From: DASYQD01 sp036005845
GTDB taxonomy: Bacteria; Acidobacteriota; Thermoanaerobaculia; Multivoradales; JAIOJS01
Reading direction: 5' to 3'
DNA length: 7,481 bases
Assembly: GCA_036005845.1 (NCBI GenBank)
Contig: DASYQD010000051.1
Coordinates: forward strand, 1 to 7,481
A program made the position numbers and the translations under genes. Shown here piece after piece: positions 1 to 6,625 of the stretch (position 1 is its first letter; every line of letters starts with the position of its first letter). The notes beneath the pieces were generated by a model. That model had not been told where the DNA came from. It worked only from the letters and a program-made list of their open reading frames with translations, and did not search any database.

Positions 1-258
<258 letters not shown>

Positions 259-278
<20 letters not shown>

Positions 279-1566
279 CGGCCGCGATGCGTTCTAGGCC
301 GCCCATGTACGGGCGCAGCGCCGGCGGCAGCAGCACCGAACCGTCGGCCTGCTGGCAGTTCTCGAGGATGGCGATGAGCGTGCGTCCCACCGCGAGGCCC
401 GAGCCGTTGAGCGTGTGCAGGAGCGCCGGCTTGCCACCGCCCTCAGGTCGGTAGCGCAAGTTGGCGCGCCGCGCCTGGAAGTCCTCGCAGTTGCTGCACG
501 AGGAGATCTCGCGGTAGGCGTCCTGGCCCGGCAGCCAGACCTCGACGTCATAGGTCTTCGCCGCGGCGAAGCCCAGGTCGCCGGTCGAGAGCGACACCAC
601 TCGATAGGGCAGCCCGAGCTCCTGCAGCACGCGCTCGGCGTGCCCGGTGAGCTCCTCGAGCGCGGCGTAGCTCTGCGCCGGCGTGGTGAGCTGCACGAGC
701 TCGACTTTGTTGAACTGGTGCTGGCGAATCAGACCGCGCACGTCGCGGCCGTGCGAGCCGGCCTCGGCGCGGAAGCAAGGCGTGTAGGCCGTGTAGCGCA
801 GCGGCAGCGCCGCCTCGTCGAGCACCTCGTCGCGGTGCAAATTGGTGAGCGGCACCTCGGCGGTGGGCACCAGATAGAGGTCGTGCCCCTCGATCTTGAA
901 GAGGTCGGGTCCGAACTTGGGCAGCTGCCCGGTGCCCTCGAGCGCCTCGCCGCGAACCATGAACGGTGGCAGCACTTCGCGGTAGCCGTGCTCTTGCGTG
1001 TGGAGGTCGAGCATCAACGCGATCAACGCGCGCTCGAGCCGCGCGCCGGCGCCGAAGTAGGCGGTGAAGCGGGCGCCGGCGAGCTTGGCGCCGCGCTCGA
1101 AGTCGAGGATGCCGAGGCGCGGGCCGAGGTCCCAGTGCGCCTGCGGCTGGAAGTCGAAGCGCGGCGGCTCGCCGACCGTGCGCTCGACGCGGTTGGCGCT
1201 CTCGTCGGCGCCCACCGGCACCGAGGCGTGCGGCAGGTTGGGCAGCGTCAGCTCGAGCGCGCCGAGCTCGACCTCGACCGCGGCGAGCTTCGTCTCCTCG
1301 CCCTCGATCTGCTCCTTGAGGCTCGACACCGCGGCGATCGCTCCGTCGGCGCTCTCGCCCTTGCGCTTGAGCTCGCCGATCTTCTGGCTCGCCGCGTTGC
1401 GCTCGCGCTTCTTCTCCTCGAGAGTGCCGATCGTGCCGCGGCGCTGCTCGTCGAGCGCCTGCCAGCGGCCGACGACGTCGGCGTCGGCGCCGCGCGCGGT
1501 GAGGCCCGCGCGCACGCGTTCGGGATCGTTGCGGAGGAGCTCGCGAGCCAACACGGCGCGGAGCAT
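259..1566 (-). CDS. serS: Seryl-tRNA synthetase (serine--tRNA ligase)
   Basis: This cytoplasmic class II aminoacyl-tRNA synthetase charges tRNA-Ser with serine using ATP, and also charges tRNA-Sec in organisms that have it. With the ATG at 1564-1566 it is 435 residues, close to the usual 420-430. Visible parts are: a charged N-terminal coiled-coil arm (about residues 35-105) that contacts the tRNA long variable arm; motif 1 ending in L-P-P-F (about 180-202); the serine-binding T-A-E (235-237); motif 2 with C-F-R-A-E-A-G and R-G-L-I-R-Q-H-Q-F (264-285); the conserved S-S-C-S-N-C-E-D-F-Q-A-R-R (355-367); and motif 3, N-G-S-G-L-A-V-G-R (387-395). All catalytic motifs look intact. Start choice: GTG at 1575 adds three residues; ATG at 1566 has a weak GGGGTGG-like ribosome site upstream; GTG at 1554 would align best with the family's usual short M-L-x-x-x-L-L-R start but has no visible ribosome site. 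It is divergent from the methyltransferase gene. Confidence 0.97.
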
Positions 1567-1615
1567 AGCAACCACCCCGCGACTCGCCGGCTGCCGACGT
1601 ACACAGTGGAGGCAA

Positions 1616-1630
1616 GGCCACGTCGTGGCC
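1616..1630. promoter_or_regulatory. Perfect palindrome in divergent intergenic region (possible operator)
   Basis: GGCCACG-T-CGTGGCC is an inverted repeat with 7-base arms around one central base. It lies in the gap between serS and the methyltransferase gene. Measured from the putative start point near 1662 it covers about -46 to -32, next to where a -35 element would be, so a dimeric regulator could bind here. A 5-base stem with a 5-base loop could also form in RNA. In such G+C-rich DNA a palindrome of this size can arise by chance, so the call is tentative. Confidence 0.35.
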
Positions 1631-1646
1631 GCATCGCGTGAAGGAC

Positions 1647-1655
1647 TGCGATAAT
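1647..1655 (+). promoter_or_regulatory. Extended -10-like promoter box upstream of methyltransferase gene
   Basis: TGCGATAAT matches the extended -10 consensus TGnTATAAT at all but one defined base, in a region otherwise almost all G and C. No convincing -35 hexamer is found 16-18 bases upstream, which is tolerated for extended -10 promoters. The predicted start point (about 7 bases past the box) would be near 1662, only about 3 bases before the ATG at 1665. The mRNA would then be leaderless or nearly so. Confidence 0.4.
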
Positions 1656-1664
1656 CCGCCCGAC

Positions 1665-2447
1665 ATGCGCGAAGGCGACCTCCTGGCCGCCGCCGAGGCG
1701 CTGGAGCGCGAGGCCAGCGAGCGGCGGGTGACCTACTTCTGCCGGCGCGTGGAGAGTGCCGCGCGGCGGCTGCTCGACGTCGGCTGCGGCAACGGCTACG
1801 CGGTGACGGCGTGGCGGCGGCGCGGCGTCGCTGCCGTCGGCGTCGACCGCTCGTTCTACCGGCTGCGCCGCTGGGTCGAGCAGCATGCCGACGACCGGCC
1901 GTTGGTGCTCGCCGACGCCGTCGCGCTCCCCTTCGCCGACGGTGCGTTCGACGCGGTCGTCTCGTCGGGGATGATCGAGCACATCGGCGTCAGCGAGACC
2001 GCCAACCCGTACCGCGTGTGCGCGCACCCCGACCGCGACGGCGCGCGGCAGGCCGTCGTCGCCGAGCTCGCGCGCGTCACGCGCGGCGGCGGGACGACGC
2101 TGGTCGACTGCCCCAACGGCGCCTTCCCGATCGACTTCTGGCACGGCGACCGCCTCGGCGCCTTCCGCCCGCACCGCGTGCCGGATGCGCTGCTGCCCGC
2201 GTTCGGCGACTTCGTGACCTGGGCGCGGGCGGCCGACCGCGTCGCGCGGCTGGAGACGCTCAGCGGGCGGCTGGCGTTCCAGCAGGTGGGCCGGCGCTGG
2301 TGGGGACGCGTGCTGGCGGCGCCGATGGCCCTGGTGCTGCGCATCCTCGACGCGCTGGTGAAGCGCGGCTGGATGGCGCTGCCGGCGCGCACATACCCTT
2401 ACCTCGTGGTGGCTCTCCGCGCGGACTCCCCCCATCCGGTGGGCTGA
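1665..2447 (+). CDS. Class I SAM-dependent methyltransferase
   Basis: A 260-residue soluble protein with a Rossmann-type methyltransferase fold (Methyltransf_11/25-like). The SAM-binding motif I is L-L-D-V-G-C-G-N-G (residues 36-44), the acidic end of strand 2 is D61 in V-G-V-D-R, and A-D-A-V-A-L-P-F-A-D-G-A-F-D-A-V-V-S (84-100) followed by M-I-E-H-I-G (103-108) forms the post-I and motif II region. A further motif, D-C-P-N-G-A-F-P-I-D-F-W-H (148-160), resembles the P-N-r-w-F-P-I-x-x-H box of methyltransferases often found in polysaccharide gene clusters. The substrate is unknown; a sugar, lipid carrier or glycan precursor is inferred from the downstream glycosyltransferase genes. An in-frame GTG at 1638 would add nine residues, but the ATG is preferred because an extended -10-like box sits between the two and residues 1-9 of the longer form look unlike the rest. 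No Shine-Dalgarno sequence is visible. It is first in the four-gene run. Confidence 0.88.
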   Translation: MREGDLLAAAEALEREASERRVTYFCRRVESAARRLLDVGCGNGYAVTAWRRRGVAAVGVDRSFYRLRRWVEQHADDRPLVLADAVALPFADGAFDAVVSSGMIEHIGVSETANPYRVCAHPDRDGARQAVVAELARVTRGGGTTLVDCPNGAFPIDFWHGDRLGAFRPHRVPDALLPAFGDFVTWARAADRVARLETLSGRLAFQQVGRRWWGRVLAAPMALVLRILDALVKRGWMALPARTYPYLVVALRADSPHPVG

Positions 2448-2448
2448 C

Positions 2449-2475
2449 ATGGCCGCCGCCGAGCTGCGCCGTTGA
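2449..2475 (+). other. Possible 8-codon leader reading frame between methyltransferase and membrane protein genes
   Basis: An ATG one base after the methyltransferase TGA opens an 8-codon frame (M-A-A-A-E-L-R-R) whose TGA at 2473-2475 overlaps the TTG candidate start of the next gene at 2472-2474. The arrangement would allow translational coupling by re-initiation. It may equally be chance, since no ribosome site is apparent and the next gene has other possible starts. Confidence 0.15.
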
Positions 2476-4307
2476 GCCCGGCCGCCGAAGTGGCCGGCAG
2501 CGCGAGGATGGCGGCCGGCGAGGCTGCCGAAGCGGCGGCGGCGTCGAGCGGGTCGAGCGCGCGCTACCGCCGGCGAGTGGTCGCGCGCATCGGCACGCTG
2601 CTGCCGCCGCTGGCATTCGCCGTCGCCGGCGCCGCGCTGGCGGCCTATCAACCGGCGGATGCCGCCGTCGAGACCAGCTACCTGACCCTCGTCGGCGCGT
2701 GCGCATTGGCCGGCGCGGCGCTGTTGGCCGGGATGAGGGCACGCGAGCAGGCCGCGGCTGCCGTTCTCGCGATGCTCGCGCTCTGGTCGCTGTCGGCGGG
2801 GCCGGCTCGCGGCATCGCGCTCGGCATCGTGCTCGTCGCGGCGTTGCTGCTTGCTGCCTGGCGTCGGCTGCGCGTCGGCACCATCGACGCGACCGCGGCG
2901 GTCGGCGGCGCGCTCGGGCTGCACGCGCTGCTGCGTGCGAGCGAGCTGCTGCCGGCGGCGCTCGCCACGTCTGGCCCGGCCGCGCTCGCACGCCTTCTGG
3001 TGCCACCCTTGCTGGCCGGTCTGGCGCTCGCTTTCCTCGCGCGACGCCGTCCGCTGGGCGGCGTGCTCGCCGCCGGCGCGGCGGTGGCGCTCGCCGCGCA
3101 GGGCTTCACCGTCACCGGCGCGCTGCCGCTGCTCGCCATCGCCGCCGTCGATGCGGCGACCGCGTGGCGCGCGCGCGACGGCGGCACCCTGGACTTCCCG
3201 TCCCTCGTCCGCAACGTGGACCTCGTCGCCGCAGTCGGCTTCGGACTCGCCGCCCTCTTGCTCACCGCTATGCGCCCGGCCTCCGGAGCGCTCGCGCTCG
3301 CGGCCGCGTCGCTGGGCTTGCTGCCGCGCCTCTGGGCATGGCCGGTTGCCGTTGCGCCGCTCGTCTACGCGCTCGCGACGCACTTCGACGCGCAGCAACT
3401 CCTCGCCGTGACCACGCTCGTGATGCTGCTGCCCTTCGCGTTCCTGCCGCGGGCGACGCCGATCCCGCGGCTCGTGGGCGCGGTGCTCGTCGGCGCCGCC
3501 GGGGCGTTGCTGTTGCCGACTCCCGCCGGGCTCGCGGGGGCTGCGGCGGCTCTGGTCCTCTCTCTGGACGAGGCGAGCGTGCGTGCCTCGCTGCAGCGCG
3601 GCTGGCTCGGGATCCTCTTCGCGCTCGCCGCACTGGCGGCGAGCTACCCATGGTTGCGCCCGGCACCGCTGCACGCGGCGTTGACGCTCCTCGGAGCGCC
3701 GGCCGCGGATGCGGCTGGTGGGATCGGGCGAATCGCGTTGCTTATCGCCGCGGTCCTGCTCGGCGCCGCGATGCTGTCGTGGCTCGCGGCTTGGCGCGCC
3801 GCCCCGCGCGGTGCGGCTGCGTTGTTCGCGTTCGGTGTCGCGATCGCCGTGCTCGCCGCGCTGCCGCGGCCGGCGCGTAACGTGGCGCCTGACGCGATCG
3901 CATTGCGCGGCGACGTTCCGGAGTGGAGCACCGCGCTTCGCGAGAGCTCCGTCTCGCGCGTGCGCGTCGTCTCGTCCCTCGCCGACTCCGCGGTGCTGCC
4001 GGCCGGCACCGCGGTCGCCACGCTGGCGCTGGAGCGCGACGGCCGGCCGCTGGCCGCGTGGACGCTGCGCGCCGGCAAGGACACCGCGGAGTGGGCCGCG
4101 GACCGGCCGGACCTCCGCCACGTCGCGGCGGCCGGACCGATTTGGTGGAGTTGGCTGCCGCCGCCCGGCACCTTCTTCGCGCACGCCTACGCGTCGACAT
4201 GGAAGCTCTCTCGGCCTGTGCCGGCGACGGTTGTCCGCGTCGTGCGCGATCCGGCGCTGCCGCCGGCAGTGACGGTGTCGCTGCTGCGCGTCGAGGTGAG
4301 CCAGTGA
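2472..4307 (+). CDS. Large polytopic membrane protein with soluble C-terminal domain, function unknown
   Basis: I do not recognise this as a named family. From the TTG at 2472 it is 611 residues. Residues 1-39 are an Ala-rich hydrophilic lead ending in a basic R-Y-R-R-R-V-V-A-R patch. About 14-16 hydrophobic segments follow between residues 40 and 464 (for example 40-58, 69-87, 113-130, 170-190, 250-267, 308-326, 334-362, 420-441, 446-464). Residues about 470-611 are soluble and beta-rich, and probably extracytoplasmic. They contain G-K-D-T-A-E-W-A-A-D-R-P-D (535-547), an aromatic I-W-W-S-W-L (557-562) and Y-A-S-T-W-K-L-S (573-580). The overall plan recalls GT-C-type or O-antigen-processing membrane proteins, but no D-D or D-E catalytic motif is evident in the first loops. 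Start is uncertain: GTG at 2490 and ATG at 2508 are in frame, and none has a well-spaced ribosome site. It ends in a GTGA overlap with the next glycosyltransferase-like gene, so the two are probably co-translated and functionally linked. Confidence 0.8.
   Translation: MSPAAEVAGSARMAAGEAAEAAAASSGSSARYRRRVVARIGTLLPPLAFAVAGAALAAYQPADAAVETSYLTLVGACALAGAALLAGMRAREQAAAAVLAMLALWSLSAGPARGIALGIVLVAALLLAAWRRLRVGTIDATAAVGGALGLHALLRASELLPAALATSGPAALARLLVPPLLAGLALAFLARRRPLGGVLAAGAAVALAAQGFTVTGALPLLAIAAVDAATAWRARDGGTLDFPSLVRNVDLVAAVGFGLAALLLTAMRPASGALALAAASLGLLPRLWAWPVAVAPLVYALATHFDAQQLLAVTTLVMLLPFAFLPRATPIPRLVGAVLVGAAGALLLPTPAGLAGAAAALVLSLDEASVRASLQRGWLGILFALAALAASYPWLRPAPLHAALTLLGAPAADAAGGIGRIALLIAAVLLGAAMLSWLAAWRAAPRGAAALFAFGVAIAVLAALPRPARNVAPDAIALRGDVPEWSTALRESSVSRVRVVSSLADSAVLPAGTAVATLALERDGRPLAAWTLRAGKDTAEWAADRPDLRHVAAAGPIWWSWLPPPGTFFAHAYASTWKLSRPVPATVVRVVRDPALPPAVTVSLLRVEVSQ
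4293..4300 (+). promoter_or_regulatory. Strong ribosome binding site deciding the GTG start at 4304
   Basis: GAGGTGAG carries a seven-base match (GAGGTGA) to the complement of the 16S rRNA tail, inside the last codons of the preceding gene. It ends three bases before the GTG at 4304, a short but workable spacing. It supports this GTG, which shares GTGA with the upstream stop, as the true start, rather than continuing the open frame that extends upstream to 3923. Confidence 0.6.
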
Positions 4308-6625
4308 GACCCGACCGCGACCCGCTCGTCGCAGGTCGAGAGACCGCCGGCACGGCGCGCGAGCCCGTCGCGACGCCAACCGAGCCTGCCTCGACGTTCC
4401 ACGATCGACGGCTGAGGCAGCCGCGCAGCGCACTCGGCGGCTACGCGCGAGCTCGCGAGCTCGGGGCGCTCGCGCTGTCGCTCGCCGCAGCATGGGCGTT
4501 GCCGCGCGTCCTCGGCCTGCCCGACGGCGATCCACTGCGCGGCACCGTCGCCATCGTGCCGCCGATCGTCGCCGGGCTGTTCGTCGTCGCCGCATCGGCG
4601 CGCCGCGGTGGGGCCCGCGCACCGCGCCGGTGGATCATCGCCGCGCAAGCGATGGCGCTGGTCGCGTGGCTCCTCCTCGCCGCCGCACGTGCGCGGCTCG
4701 ACCTGCCGCTCGCCCCGGCGCTCGCCGCGGGCCTCTTCGCGCTGCTCGGCGCGCATCTGCTCGAGCTGCTGCCGCGAATGCGGCCGCTGCTCGGCGCGGC
4801 CCTGCCGGCGCGCCCGCACTTCGCGTTCTTCGCGCTGCCGCTGCTCGCCTATCTCGCCATCCTGCCGTGGTCGACGTCGCAGCGGCCGCCGGACGGCGAC
4901 GAGCCCTACTACCTGCTCGTCACGCACAGCCTCGCCTACGACTTCGACGCCGACCTGGCGAACAACTACGCCGCCGGCGACTCGCTGCGCTTCCTGCCGC
5001 GGCGGCTCGAGCCGCAGCCGGGCGACCCCGTGGGACAGCACGGCGAGCTCTACTCGCGGCACAACGTCGTGTTGCCGCTGCTGCTGGCGCTGCCCTATCG
5101 CATCGCCGGCGCGGCCGGCGCGTGCGCGGCGATGGCGGCGCTCACCGCCGCGCTCGCCTGGCTGACGTTGCGCCTGGCGCGCCACCGTTTCGCCGCGTCG
5201 CCGGGCGGCGCAATGCTCGCTTGGGCGCTCCTCGCTTTCGCGCCGCCGCTTCTCCTCTACTCGCACCAGGTGTGGGTGGAGGTGCCGGCGGCGCTGCTCA
5301 TCGTGCTGGCGCTCGATGCGCTGCGCAAGTTGGAGAGCGACCGGCGCGCCGTCGTGCTGTTCTGGACGATGGTGGTGCTGCTGCCGCTGCTCAAGCTGCG
5401 CTTCGCCGCCTTCGCCGGGCTGCTGACGCTGCTGGCGTGGTGGCGCAGCGGCCGGCAACAGCGCGGCCTTGTGGAACGCGTGCGCGGGCTCGCCGCCGCG
5501 GCCGCCGGGATGGTGGCGCTGTTCGCGGCGATACTCGCCTTCAACCACGCGCGCTTCGGCGCCGCGCTGAAGACCTACGGGCTCGAGCAGCTGCTGCCCG
5601 AGGCGGGCTGGCAAGTGGTGCTGGCGCGCGCGCTTGGTCTCTTCTTCGACGTCGGTTTCGGCCTCTTCACGACGGCGCCGCTGTGGATGCTGCTCATCCC
5701 TGCCGTGCTGCTGCTCGCGCGCCGGCGGCCGGCGCTCGCCGCCGAGCTCGCGTTTCTCGTCGTGCCGTACCTGATGCTGGTGTCCTTCCGGCGCGAGTGG
5801 TACGGCGGCTGGTCGCCGCCGTTCCGCTACGGGCTCGCGGTGCTGCCGCTGCTGGCGCTGCCGCTGGCGCCGCTGCTCGACGAGCGCCGGCGCGGCGGCG
5901 CGCGCGTGCTGGTCGCGGCGCTGGGCGCCGCGACCGCCGCGCTGACGCTGGTCTGGCTGGCGGTGCCGGGGTGGACGTACAACCTCGCCGACGGCGGCAG
6001 CTACGTGCTCGCCGGCCTCGGCCACGAGCTGCGGCTCGACGTGGCGCGGCTCTTCCCGAGTGCCATCCGGTTGCGTGCGGCAACCTGGTGGTGGCCGCTG
6101 GCGGCGCTCGCGGTGACGGCGGCGCTGTGGCGCTGGCCGCGCCGGCCGCTCGCGGGTACGGCCGCGGCGATCGGAGTCGCGTTGGCCATCGCGGCGCCGG
6201 CCGGAGCGGTGCTGCTCGCGGCGCGGCTGCCCACGGCGGTCGTCGAGCTCGAGGATGCGCAGGTCGAAACGGTGGGCGGCTCGCTGCAGCCGCCGCTGTG
6301 GACGTTCGACCGGCCGCGCTTCCACGGCGCATGGCGGCTCGATCCGGGCTCGCGAGTCGAGGCGCCGGTGGTTCCCGGCGGCCGGCGCGTGTCGCTGCGG
6401 CTGTGGTGCGAGACACCGCCGGGCGGCGCGGCGGCCCAGCTGCAGATCGGCGCGGCTGGTGTCGAGCCGTTCGTGGTGAGCCTGCCGGCGGGAATGCCCT
6501 GGCATCGCGTCGAGGTCAGTCCGCTGGATTGGCCCGACTCGCCCGAGCGCGCACCGTTGACGCTGGCGCTACCTCCGGACAGCGGGCCGGTGCTGGTCGA
6601 TCGCGTGGAGCTTCACTGGCGGTGA
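4304..6625 (+). CDS. GT-C type (PMT/ArnT-like) membrane glycosyltransferase with C-terminal beta-rich domain
   Basis: A 773-residue polytopic protein. Residues 1-50 are hydrophilic, then hydrophobic segments occur at about 52-68, 81-98, 110-128, 134-156, 172-189, 254-292, 301-318, 327-340, 348-378, 396-413, 440-472, 478-494, 508-524, 532-553, 594-609 and 617-640. After the helix at 172-189 the first large loop carries P-P-D-G-D-E-P-Y-Y-L-L (195-205), placed like the acidic D-E motif that GT-C enzymes of the PMT/ArnT (GT39/GT83) type use with lipid-linked sugar donors. Other family-like marks are H-N-V-V-L-P-L-L (253-260), H-Q-V-W-V-E-V-P-A (321-329) and E-W-Y-G-G-W-S-P-P-F-R-Y-G (498-510). 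The C-terminal part (about 645-773) is soluble and beta-strand-rich, possibly carbohydrate-binding, and would face the periplasm. Donor and acceptor cannot be read from the sequence. The open frame continues upstream, but the GTG has a strong ribosome site and overlaps the previous stop. Confidence 0.8.
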   Translation: MRPDRDPLVAGRETAGTAREPVATPTEPASTFHDRRLRQPRSALGGYARARELGALALSLAAAWALPRVLGLPDGDPLRGTVAIVPPIVAGLFVVAASARRGGARAPRRWIIAAQAMALVAWLLLAAARARLDLPLAPALAAGLFALLGAHLLELLPRMRPLLGAALPARPHFAFFALPLLAYLAILPWSTSQRPPDGDEPYYLLVTHSLAYDFDADLANNYAAGDSLRFLPRRLEPQPGDPVGQHGELYSRHNVVLPLLLALPYRIAGAAGACAAMAALTAALAWLTLRLARHRFAASPGGAMLAWALLAFAPPLLLYSHQVWVEVPAALLIVLALDALRKLESDRRAVVLFWTMVVLLPLLKLRFAAFAGLLTLLAWWRSGRQQRGLVERVRGLAAAAAGMVALFAAILAFNHARFGAALKTYGLEQLLPEAGWQVVLARALGLFFDVGFGLFTTAPLWMLLIPAVLLLARRRPALAAELAFLVVPYLMLVSFRREWYGGWSPPFRYGLAVLPLLALPLAPLLDERRRGGARVLVAALGAATAALTLVWLAVPGWTYNLADGGSYVLAGLGHELRLDVARLFPSAIRLRAATWWWPLAALAVTAALWRWPRRPLAGTAAAIGVALAIAAPAGAVLLAARLPTAVVELEDAQVETVGGSLQPPLWTFDRPRFHGAWRLDPGSRVEAPVVPGGRRVSLRLWCETPPGGAAAQLQIGAAGVEPFVVSLPAGMPWHRVEVSPLDWPDSPERAPLTLALPPDSGPVLVDRVELHWR

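Noticed and set aside
415..1641. A 408-codon open frame on the plus strand antisense to serS
   Set aside because: Its product is a low-complexity run of Ala, Arg, Leu, Glu and Val with no family motif, while the opposite strand encodes an intact seryl-tRNA synthetase. Long antisense frames are expected at this G+C content.
1811..3880. A 689-codon plus-strand frame spanning the methyltransferase and the membrane protein gene
   Set aside because: It is Arg/Ala-rich low complexity in a different frame from both recognisable proteins; a compositional shadow.
3923..4303. Upstream extension of the GT-C-like gene giving a 900-residue protein
   Set aside because: The first 127 residues of that frame are Arg/Ala/Gly-rich and overlap the well-formed C-terminal domain of the preceding gene in another frame. 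A strong ribosome site and GTGA overlap mark the GTG at 4304 instead.
1248..4622. A 1124-codon open frame on the minus strand across the glycan genes
   Set aside because: The product is almost entirely Arg, Ala, Gly, Gln and Pro without domain structure, and it runs antisense to the methyltransferase and the 611-residue protein as well as part of serS. It reflects base composition.
4187..6505. A 772-codon minus-strand frame opposite the GT-C-like gene
   Set aside because: It is an Arg/Gln/Glu-rich low-complexity translation antisense to a protein with clear membrane helices and family motifs.
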